Translations under genes and position numbers: made by a program
In this document: one piece after another, positions 55,561 to 64,000 of the stretch
Layout: each line of letters begins with the position of its first letter
Position numbering within the stretch: position 1 is the first letter of the stretch
Notes under the pieces: model-generated
Told to the model about the DNA's origin: nothing
The model's database searches: none
The model's input: only the letters and a program-made list of their open reading frames with translations
Assembly: GCA_023053575.1 (NCBI GenBank)
Contig: JAKZAP010000010.1
Location: 22,752,628-22,816,627 of the forward strand
Direction of reading: 5' to 3'
Length of the DNA stretch: 64,000 nucleotides
Origin: Branchinecta lynchi
Lineage: Eukaryota > Arthropoda > Branchiopoda > Anostraca > Branchinectidae

Positions 55561-56289
55561 ATACTACGAAGAACGATTAAAAAGCAGTAGGGATGACACC
55601 AGTAAGCCTGCCTTACTTAGCACTTGGAAGGCCAAATACATATTTTCTTTTATAATGGAATTAGCACTACTCCTTGTCATTTTGTTATGTCTATCATTTT
55701 GTTCAAATTCCATAGACATTTCCGTAAACTTTGAATCAGCAACAAAAGCACGAATCTTAAATCACGTTGTCAAGAATTTCGTTACCTGTTGAGGAGGTAA
55801 CATCTGAACTCAAAAGTCTGAAGCTCAAACCAAAGCTAAAAGGAAGGAAAATCATAATCCAACGACTGAAATGTCATAATTTGAGACTGAAACAAAGATA
55901 GGCTAACCTATTTAAGGAGCTGACGAGTTAATTATTTACGCCTTTGTACCAAAATTCCACCACACAGGTGATTCATTTTCACATGAGCGAGAGATTCACC
56001 TGCTCTGGCAATTATCTCGAAAGGTAGTGTCCTAGATTTTGCATTTCAAACATAGTACTGGTATACTTATTTGAGCGTGTCCTAATCCTAATAGTAAACG
56101 GCCGCAGAAGAAAACAATAAAAATATGCCAGTCAACTTCTACTACACAATCCTTGCGAAATTTCATTTTTGTGTACAGTTTACACATGTTTAACTGATTT
56201 TAAAATACTAAGTTAATTTGCTACTATTTCTTATTCCAGGTTTTGCATTGTGCAAATTATAACCCCATGCAGAAACTATATCGTATTTT

Positions 56290-56745
56290 ATTTCTATGGC
56301 AGTTGCCTTCCGGCCAAGTGCCATATACCGATCACTTTTCCGTTGGTCGGTCGCTCGGTCAGTCCGGTGTTTGTGAGTTAGGGTACTTCCAGATGTGTTA
56401 GGACGATGAAAATTGGCAGGCATATTAGGGACCCGACCAAACTAAGTTGGAAATACTCACTTGCCTGATCCTACCATCATGTGGGGTAGGGAAGGGAGCC
56501 GGAATCCGCAATTTATTGACATGCATAACTTTCGAACGGGTGATCGGATCTTAATGAAACTTGATATTTGGAAAGACTTCGTGTCTGAGATGTCCCATTT
56601 TAAGTCCGGACCAAATACGATGAGTGTGGGGGTCAGTCGGAGGGGGGAACCGGAAATCATGTGAGTGGAGCGATCGGGATGAAACTTGGTGGGAGGAGCA
56701 AGCACAAGCCCTAGGTACATCATTGGATCAATATGTAGGATCAAG
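56290..56745. repeat. TTTCATCGTCC-family repeat, inverted copy
   Basis: Begins TATGGCAGTTGCCTTCCGGC then CAAGTGCCATATACCGATCA, the family's right border seen in inverse. It continues through CGATGAAAATTGGCAGGCAT, TCGAACGGGTGATCGGATCT and GATGAAACTTGGTGGGAGGA. Confidence 0.6.
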
Positions 56746-57037
56746 CACTAGGGTACATAAACTTGCAGAGAGATTCCTGTTACCTTGAATGCTACATATT
56801 GGCTAAATTGCTTATCAGCAACATCTTCAACTATTAACATTAGTGTTTTTTCACTTTTTGAAACACTTGTCATCAGATAAATGGCACAAAACCTTAAAGA
56901 AGAAATGTAGGGAAACTTGGCACCAAACCTCAAACAAAACTTCAAATCGACAGGTAAGTCTCTCTTCACAAAGATCCATACAGGATCCATCTGCATTAAA
57001 AATCAACTAACTTTTCGAATCAATTTCTCCAGGAAAA

Positions 57038-57232
57038 TTGCTCAAGAGTTGAAGCTGGTGCTGCAATTCTATTTTTTTCGCTGAAAGGGTAGTTTTTCCC
57101 CACTTTGGTTTTAATTTCACCTGTCCCTTCTTTCCAACTAACATGGATGCTTGTCGGCATTTCTGGGCATCTGTACTTTGTTGCCCAAGCTGCCTGCGAA
57201 TTCAGCTGACATATCCGTTTGGCACTATCAAA
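57038..57232 (-). mobile_element. Subfamily B hammerhead element fragment
   Basis: Carries GAGTTGAAGCTGGTGCTG, the ORF remnant (minus strand: KYRCPEMPTSIHVSWKEG then TKVGKNYPFS), GCCCAAGCTGCCTGCGAATT and CATATCCGTTTGGCACTATC. The ribozyme itself is deleted. Confidence 0.6.
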
Positions 57233-57575
57233 TATGATGGGAGATCATATTTCATTTGATTAGTAGGTTGAAAAAAAATGGGATTAGCCTGGACCACAAC
57301 TTCATATCTGAAGCCGGAAATTCTTGTTAGTCTTAGAAATTAGATTCTTCTGTTGATTAGACTTGATGAACAATAGTGTTAAATCAGAATTACCTATCCT
57401 TAAAGTTTAACTGAACAGGCAACTTATTTTTACATCTTAGATTCAAACACATTGAATTATTACAACACCCATTAGGGATTTTCATTCTGTCCACAGTAGT
57501 CTTCAGTAGGGACGTTGAGAATGTGGACGCTTTCCCATGGTGAATCCGTCCACAATTCGCCCGCGAAAATTTAAA

Positions 57576-57822
57576 ATGTCGACCAAACGTGATTTTTCAA
57601 GCTCATATTTTGGTCGAGGTCAGATATAGCAAATATCAGTCGTCGCTCAATCCTTGATTATAAAAACAGCTCAGAAGACTGCCTACTGACAAGGGTAACA
57701 ACCAGAAGACTTGCAGTGTCAAGGAAATCTTCCAGTGTTCTTCAACGGAGTGGAGTCAATGGAGGAATTTTTATGAAGTCACATGGTCCTCTTGGAACGA
57801 CTGATCGACAGAATCTTTACAG
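57576..57822 (+). CDS. Candidate 5' coding exon with a two-base frame break
   Basis: ATG at 57576 opens MSTKRDFSSSYFGRGQI and then stops (TAG 57627). Ignoring a TA dinucleotide before the TAG, the sequence stays open: ANISRRSILDYKNSSEDCLL, then TRVTTRRLAVSRKSSSVLQR, then SGVNGGIFMKSHGPLGTTDR, and meets a donor-like CTTTACAG/GTTTGT at 57822. The Ser/Arg-rich peptide looks like a disordered N-terminus. CCCGCGAAAATTTAAA upstream resembles an E2F/CHR-type cell-cycle promoter. It lies 172 bp inside the candidate TTAA element. Confidence 0.35.
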
Positions 57823-58139
57823 GTTTGTAGAATACTCTTATACCAATTTTTCGTAAAGTATCTTCAAATAATACTGAAGAAACAGGACAAACGACCTAAA
57901 CTGGCTAAAACTAAACTAGACTTTAGCGTAGCGAAGTCAAGTCATCTGCAAATAAGTCACTTTTAATCCAAGTAAATTGCGCACTCAGGGTTCCTCAAAG
58001 AGTTGCAAAGAAGAAAGCCTTTTTTACCCTTGTGCTTTTCAAAAAAATAAGGTAAAAAAATGAATAAATAGAAATAAAGCCAAGCAAATACACCACATAT
58101 GTAGTACCACACACCTATTAATTCAAATTAGTCCTTTGG

Positions 58140-58775
58140 CTTCTCACAACCTATAAAGACCAAGTTCATATCATGTTTCAATATACTACGACAAGAATGA
58201 CGTTCCGATTCTATATTTCCAAAGAAAAATGACTGGCTTTGTGAAAAAAAGCCATGGAGAATAGAAAGCCATACAGCCTGGAACATACTCAGCCTTAGGT
58301 CCTTGCAAATAGCTAGCCTACCAAGAAAATAGTCAATCCCAGAAGCAATCCTTAGACTTTTTGCCTTTGCAGATCCTGTGATTTCTGGGAATAGCCTACA
58401 CCTTGTTTACAATCTTGTTTGCATGCTTGTTGTTGTTGTTACCAGCTATAATCTTACACACTGCAACAGAGAAGTCTGTTGCTTTGCCTTCAAATATGAA
58501 ACAAGCAAGCCTCAATGTACTTTGACGAGAATGTCAGTCCAATTCTGTATTTCTGAAGAAAATGGACTGGCATCGACCTGCCTGTACCATGTGAAAAGAG
58601 CCAAAAAGGGAATGGAATGCCAGACAGCCTGGAACATACTCAGCCTTAGGTCCCTTGCAAAAAGCTAGCACACCAAGCAAATAATCGATCATCACAGCAA
58701 TCCTTGCACTGTTTGACTTTGCAGATACCTACTGTGAATTCTGTCCTACACAGTGCATATTCTATATTCTTGTTT
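58140..58775. repeat. Diverged tandem duplication, about 351-bp period
   Basis: CCTGGAACATACTCAGCCTT occurs at 58277 and 58628. Flanking blocks (GAATGACGTTCCGATTCTAT / GAATGTCAGTCCAATTCTGT; GCAATCCTTAGACTTTTTGC / GCAATCCTTGCACTGTTTGA) keep order. The 96-codon frame here lies in the second copy and is not conserved in the first. Confidence 0.75.
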
Positions 58776-59270
58776 GCTTTATTTTCACAAATGAAATCAG
58801 TAAATGAACAGGCTTAAAAACAAACCTAACCAGTAAGCCCATAATGACACCATCTGCACAGACAGTATACCATTATAGATCAAGCAGAAGCAAAATGTCA
58901 ACGTGCAGAATCGCAACTCATTGGTAACTGTTGAATATTTTCTTGATAAGAAAAACCCAATAAGAATCGCTGTGTAGTAGGCTAGGTCATCAAAATATAC
59001 ATTACATGTCAGGTTTTTATGAGAAAAAAATTAGCAATGGTTGGTTTACTAGGAGGTAATCAAGACTCTCAACCATACAAACAACAGGGATGACTTTGTT
59101 ATGTATATCTGGTACCATGCTGATTCGCCGCTCCCTGTTTGAGACCAAACCAGTCTTACTGCTTGAGACGTTTGGGTAGCATATAAAATGGCTCTTCAAA
59201 GAAACTATCTAGTCATACTTCTTGGTGAGGCCACATATAAATGTTTGGAGGAACTGTGACAAGATAACTA

Positions 59271-59586
59271 CACTGTAAATGTCTCTCCTACATCGGACTT
59301 TGGTGGTTGCACATCACACATCATCAGAGAGTTAAAATCCGAATTCGGAGAGTTAAAATCCGAATTCGGAGGGTTAAAATCCGAATTCGGGGAGTTACAA
59401 TCCGATACAGGATTAAAACGCTAGAATGCAAAATACTGCAGACTAGGATAACTTAATCTGCAGCATTTCGCATTTTAGCGTTTTAATCCTGTATTCGGAT
59501 TTTAACTCTCGGAATTCGAAATAAAAATCACCGACTTGGTGATGTGCAACCTCTAAAGACCGATGTAGGAGAGACTTTTTACAGTG
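59271..59586. mobile_element. TA-flanked MITE, CACTGTAAA ends
   Basis: 316 bp. Inverted ends CACTGTAAATGTCTCTCCTA and TAGGAGAGACTTTTTACAGTG, flanked by TA (59269-59270, 59587-59588). CACTGTAAA termini with a TA target fit the Tc1/mariner group. The left interior has three and a half 21-bp units of GAGAGTTAAAATCCGAATTC; the right arm has only one. Confidence 0.85.
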
Positions 59587-59631
59587 TAATTGGCTAGAAA
59601 TTCCATCCTTTGAAAACTGTTTCTATTTTAG

Positions 59632-59719
59632 GTTGAAGTGCAGTCGAGCCTTGAGAAGTTCAGAACAACCTTCCAAGATCAACCCATAGTTACTACCCCC
59701 CAGCAATCAGAGGACACAG
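59632..59719 (+). CDS. Candidate internal exon, unidentified
   Basis: Pyrimidine-rich acceptor TTTCTATTTTAG and donor ACACAG/GTGACT bound 29 open codons plus one base: VEVQSSLEKFRTTFQDQP then IVTTPQQSEDT. Its end phase (1) matches the start of 59759-59816, but the intron between would be only 39 bases, which is very short for an animal. It does not join directly to 57576-57822 in frame. Confidence 0.3.
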
Positions 59720-59758
59720 GTGACTAAAGGCTATCACTTTTCTGCGCCGCATCTATAG

Positions 59759-59816
59759 AAGCTTTGTTGGTAACAGCTGGTTCCAACCAACTTGATGAAG
59801 AAGAGTATCACATTAG
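59759..59816 (+). CDS. Candidate internal exon, unidentified
   Basis: Acceptor CATCTATAG and donor ATTAG/GTAGGT. In the frame set by the previous candidate exon it reads EALLVTAGSNQLDEEEYHI. Short, and supported only by phase match and splice-like borders. Confidence 0.22.
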
Positions 59817-61077
59817 GTAGGTTTCTAGCTTTTCAGTTGTAGATCTTGCATTTGTGACACATGTATTAGGATTCTTTTTTTTTTAGGTATTCTGAGGGTG
59901 TTAGCAGGGGGACAAATAAAATGGGAGGATAGTCAAACAGGCCAATACTGTTGGCTCATTGGTGCGAAAACTGGTTATGCAAATTTTGCCGAGTTTGCCA
60001 TCCAGGGTGAGGGGCTGTAAGGAGAGGCCAAGAAAAGCTACACCACTAGTTTCTGTAAATCCCCCTCTACCTCACCACCGCAATTGACAGAGTAAAATAG
60101 ATGCACAGGTTCATGAGTAGAAAACCTGCAATCTGAGTCCCTAATGGAGGTTTTGCTTATGTCTCAGTAGCAGAAACTGAAAGTTACCCAATACCTTATG
60201 AATCCGACTGCTTAGTGTGTCTATACGAGTACTGATTCTGAGACAATGGGGGATTGGCAGAAACTAGTCCACTTGGAGCGCTGAACTGGTGTAAGGCGAA
60301 TTGCGAGTTGAGTGTTCACACCTCAGAAGCTACTTACAAGGGCTTGGATGTTCAAAAAGCCCTTATTCACGTACGTGTTTGCAGATGGTAATTATCATGC
60401 CGGTAGCTAATGGCAAGAATTTGTTAGCTAGGATTGAATCTTTGAAGCTTGTTAATTAGCATAGCCCCTCCCCCCTCCCAGGATGTTAGTTACACCCCTG
60501 TCAAGGTGTAAGTCGAAACTAACTCCCCTTCATCCTCACGAAAATCATACATTTCTTCATATTACCTTTCTTGCCCAAAACTAGTATCTACTTTGAAAGC
60601 AAATATTCGTTGTATTTTGGTTCCAGTTTTTTTTGGACCAGGTTTGCTTCGTCCTTACTAAAATTATTTAATACTTCTTTCACTTTTACTCCCTTTCTTG
60701 CTCTTCCTGGCAATGCTTATTATGCATAACATATACGAGACATATTACACCCATAACGATAACATATTCACCCATAACGAGTTTCAAACACAACAGATTA
60801 CATCCAAGGTGTTGTCTGTTGAGTGTTGTCCATTGAACCTGAGCATCCTTGTGTTATCTGTTATGAAACTACTGACAGTGTTCAGTATTTTGAAAATAAT
60901 ATAATCTATATACCAATAAACGGGGTATTTTGGGTGGTTAATTAACTATGTGAGGACTGCTCAGTGCTCAGATAGCTGTGTGTTTGAAGAAGAAGACGGG
61001 GAAGCCATAGAGAAACAGTAGCATGAAGCTTTATATTCAAACATAAACTTGCATTCTAATTTTATGATTACTTTCAG

Positions 61078-61200
61078 GATAATATGGACCTGGCGATTTC
61101 AGCCTTGCAGGCTTGCCTTGTGCCAGTTACATTCGAACAGCTGTGTTGGTCATCATCAGTCAAAACTGCACCCGATTGGATGAAATTTAGTGAAGCATAA
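61078..61200 (+). CDS. Candidate terminal exon, unidentified
   Basis: Acceptor ATGATTACTTTCAG before GAT, then 40 codons and TAA: DNMDLAISALQACLVPVTFE then QLCWSSSVKTAPDWMKFSEA. A second frame is also open over most of it, so coding is uncertain; it could be part of a dispersed repeat. Confidence 0.25.
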   Translation, partial: DNMDLAISALQACLVPVTFEQLCWSSSVKTAPDWMKFSEA

Positions 61201-62923
61201 TGGGCTTTACAATGTTTTGAAACTCATGAAGCTAAAGAGATATACGGTTTTATTCTAAGTGCTTCATTGTGTTTTTGGCGTAAAATAGTAAAAAATAATA
61301 GACTGGTCTTTATTCTGAGCAGCTGCATTTCAGTAGTTTGGCCTAAGAAATGGGCTACTTGTCTGGACAAACATAGTTTGTAGACTGATACAATTTTTTA
61401 GCATCTTGATGGTTGTCAGGGTTTGGACACAGTGGATGGAAGGCAAACTGAGCTGAAGGTGAAACCTGGAATGTGCTTAGAATGGTGGGTGCTAAAGGTG
61501 CTAAAACATTGTTCAGGTAAGGTGCGTTAAATATCGGTCCTGAACCACAGGGTTAAGAGACACCAGCGGTTCAAATCAAATATCAATACTGCACCCAACG
61601 TAACAAAGGTGCCAAAATGCTAGTATATGTACTAATTGCTAGGTTTCATCTAAGACTTGAACAGTTTAGGCTCTGTTCCCCCTTGCTCTGTTTCTTCTTT
61701 CAAGGTTCCAAGCTTTCACAAAACAACACAACAGTCTGAAACTCAACATATTTTTGTCAATAGGTAACGAGCGTGTACATACTTTATCAGATTTTTTTTT
61801 CCTTCACAGATACTTCAAGCACTCAAACCGACAGACAACTCATTCCATTTTTTGTTTTGTTTAACTCACAGCTGGTCGATTTGAACCAGAAAATTAAAGA
61901 AGGAAAAATTTAAATTCAAAGAATGTAGGTAAAAACAACTTTTCATTTTGTGACAGGAAAATTGCTGCAAGAGACTCCTATTTACTGATACAAAATTTTA
62001 TATTTCACTATATTGTCAACTGTTTTGTAAACAGGGCCAAGATATGGAAAATTTAGAGAGGTGTCCAAATAAGCATGCTGCTACTGTTCTATCTGCATTG
62101 TACAGGCAAATCCTAGGGATTACTGAATGGTGGGAAATAGAACAGAAAATTTATAGTATTGGGTCTGAATGATTTTGACGAGGTTATGCAGTCCCACTGA
62201 ATATTTTCGGCTCTGTTTTTTTTTCAAAGCTCCAAGCATTCACAAACAAACATATAACAGTCTGGAAATTAACATATTTTTTTGTCAATATATAACAAAT
62301 CAGATTTTTTCCTTGACTGGTAGGTCAGACACTCAAACTAACCGACAACTTCGTAAAAATTATTTTACCTTGCTGCTATTTCATTTAAACCAGCAAATGA
62401 AAGAAGGAAGAGTTTAGAATTTGCGAAAAACTTTTTCATAAGCAAGAAAGAGTGGAATACAGCAAAGTTAGGGGAAAAAAGTGTGAAAGGCGTTGAATCG
62501 CATACTCTGCATTAAAGGAGGGGTTGACAACCTCAGACAAGATTTCAATTTTCCAGAGAAGTCTTGCCCTCAGAATAATCTATCTGGCTAAAAACGGAAC
62601 CAACAAATATGACAAACACACTAGATCGAAGCTAATTGAATGGTTTACAAAATTGACAGATACATATTGCTTCAGTATTTCTAGTTAAACATATTTTCTT
62701 TTCAGAAAAGATCCCTTCAGTTACCAAAGTCGATGACCCGAAAATACCTTTACAAAGCAGCTTGAAAACAAAGAAAAGGCACAGAATTTGAGTATTTTGA
62801 ACACATTAATAAGGGTTCATGCCCAAGAGCCAGAAGTTTGTTTTTTTTATTAAAAAAAAGTGATATTTTACCTCTTGACCGTCAGACAGCATGCACATTT
62901 CATTAAAACATTTTCGCTGAAAC

Positions 62924-63153
62924 ATTTATTCAAACAATGTTTGCAACGGATACGTCAGCTATGATTTTTCATCAGCGATATTTCGGCCCTTCTTGGCAAG
63001 GGTCCTCGTCAGTAAGGGTCCTCGTCAGTGCCTGACGAGGACCCTTGCCAAGAAGGGCCGAAATATCGCTGATGAAAAATCATAGCTGACGTATCCGTTG
63101 CAAACATTGTTTGAATAAATGTTTCAAAGTCAGCTTGGGCTCAAAGAATATTT
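62924..63153. mobile_element. Near-perfect hammerhead hairpin element with 11-14 bp TSD
   Basis: Two 94-base arms (62919-63012 and 63032-63125) are exact inverse complements around a 19-base centre, and the sense unit's tail GTCAGCTTGGGCTCAAAGAA follows the right arm. TTCGCTGAAACATT stands at 62913-62926 and again at 63155-63168, overlapping the element end slightly. Each arm holds a full ribozyme core, one per strand. Confidence 0.85.
62970..63074. ncRNA. Two opposed hammerhead cores
   Basis: Minus-strand core CTGACGA at 63012-63006 with GAAATATC, and plus-strand core CTGACGA at 63032-63038, stem II 63039-63059, GAAA 63060-63063, TATC 63064-63067, GCTGATG after the expected cut. Both cores and stem II are intact, but the bases 5' of each core (GTGC; TTA) give little stem I, and the long hairpin would compete with ribozyme folding. 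Confidence 0.6.
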
Positions 63154-64000
63154 ATTCGCTGAAACATTGAGTTAGTGTAAAATGAGGTCAGGTACCCCTC
63201 CTTTCCCTGCATTGTACAACAATACAAGCAAATTCTAGTGATTACTGAAATGTCATGCAATTCTACTTTCCATATTTTTGAAAAAAATCTTATTATTAAG
63301 ATAGAACGGTTCCGACAATGTTAGGCCATTTAGCAGCCATACAGTCCCCCTCAATCTGCCCTCAATCCTGACTGAATCGGCCATTCTTAGTGATTCAAAG
63401 GAATAAGGAAGGATTTACCTCAGATAATTGGATAAGTAACAGGTGGCAAAGGTTTGTCGAATGTTGGTCCGTAACCACAAGGTTGAGAGAGACCAGTAAT
63501 TTAATTAAACACTGTATCTCCCACCAACCCTGTAATAAAGGTGCCAAGACATTGCTAAAGGTGTTCCATCTGATGCAACAGTTGCTGATGATGAAAATCG
63601 GGCAGCCACTGTCAATACACAAGACACCTCACTAGCAGAAACGACGTTCCGCCATATCTAGTTTGTTTTTGGCACTGCAGACACTTTTAAGTTTATTTGG
63701 TACACGATCACGCTTGTATGGAATTCCGTCACAATTTAGTCGACGCCGGTTTATTTATTTGTTTGCTGCTGTTGTTGTTGCCAAATGTTCCAGGCACCAT
63801 AGAGCTATCACAAAAACGGGAAGAACGGCAAGCACAATGGTATAATCGCTTATTCGGAAATATCAGAAAAACAAACTAACGCTTTTTCATCGGGTTTTCA
63901 AGATTATTTAAGTGAACAAGTGATGGGTAACTAGATTGTCGTATCCTAGACCTTTTCGGTTAAACTTTAACTGCCCTAAACAGTAGGCTTAGCAGAAATA

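Larger units (their letters stand above)
61600..63560. repeat. Diverged internal duplications of the large element
   Basis: Blocks at about 61675-61830 recur at 62208-62350 (GGCTCTGTT, CACAAA...CAACA/CATATAACAGTCTG, AACATATTTTTTTGTCAATA). Blocks at about 61540-61620 recur at 63460-63550 (GGTCC...AACCACAGGGTTAAGAGA, AACAAAGGTGCCAA). GCATTGTACA...GGGATTACTGAA at 62095 recurs at 63210. Confidence 0.55.
57404..63966. mobile_element. Candidate 6.56-kb TTAA-flanked DNA transposon
   Basis: TTAA (57400-57403) precedes AGTTTAACTGAACAGG, and the inverse of AGTTTAACCGAAAAGG is followed by TTAA (63967-63970). Subterminal sequence on both sides matches the 461-bp element at 40913-41373. Inside are a TA-flanked MITE (59271), a hammerhead hairpin (62924), internal duplications (58140-58775; 61600-63560) and possible exons, but no recognised transposase. 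TTAA targets belong to piggyBac and Kolobok; the family is unassigned. Short ends 6.5 kb apart could be two separate small elements. Confidence 0.5.

Overview
This is animal (metazoan) nuclear DNA. The support is one clear BTG/Tob-family gene, spliced exon candidates with GT/AG borders, several LINE retrotransposon remnants, many MITEs, poly-C/poly-G runs, and no bacterial-type gene packing. The repeat load and the BTG1/2-like protein fit a marine invertebrate, perhaps a deuterostome. I cannot name the species. All positions and alignments were read by eye, without database searches.

Host genes are sparse. The one confident gene is an intronless BTG1/2-like antiproliferative gene (minus strand, 49226-49771), with an AU-rich element in its presumed 3' UTR, paired YY1-type motifs just upstream of the start codon, and an E-box/CCAAT block 770 bp upstream. 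A second, unidentified minus-strand gene is supported by two exons with compatible phase (20750-20931 and 19448-19706). Weaker exon or small-ORF candidates lie at 29447-29584, 50363-50539, 57576-57822, 59632-59816 and 61078-61200.

Most of the rest is mobile DNA. LINE reverse transcriptase remnants lie at 1-945, 2380-2694, 15333-15509, 16759-16865, 22985-23290, 26592-26970 and 35746-37165. Cut-and-paste MITEs can be grouped by end sequence and target-site duplication (TSD). TAA/TTA (Harbinger-like) elements lie at 18400, 21757, 25097, 31675 and 41545. TA-flanked elements lie at 6616, 22520, 24754, 28473 and 59271. hAT-like elements with 8-bp TSDs lie at 13424, 17398 and 40076. TTAA-flanked elements are a 461-bp deletion derivative (40913) and a likely 6.56-kb parent (57404-63966).

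The most interesting content is a family of small repeats, 7 kb to 63 kb, that carry a hammerhead-ribozyme-like core: CTGANGA, a closed stem II, GAAA, a two-pair stem III, a cleavable UH, and a short stem I. Stem I changes in a compensatory way between two subfamilies. Copies have 9-14 bp TSDs, occur as hairpins or head-to-tail tandems, and resemble retrozymes or the terminal repeats of Penelope-like elements. The longer subfamily also keeps a short sense ORF open across four copies whose indels are multiples of three.
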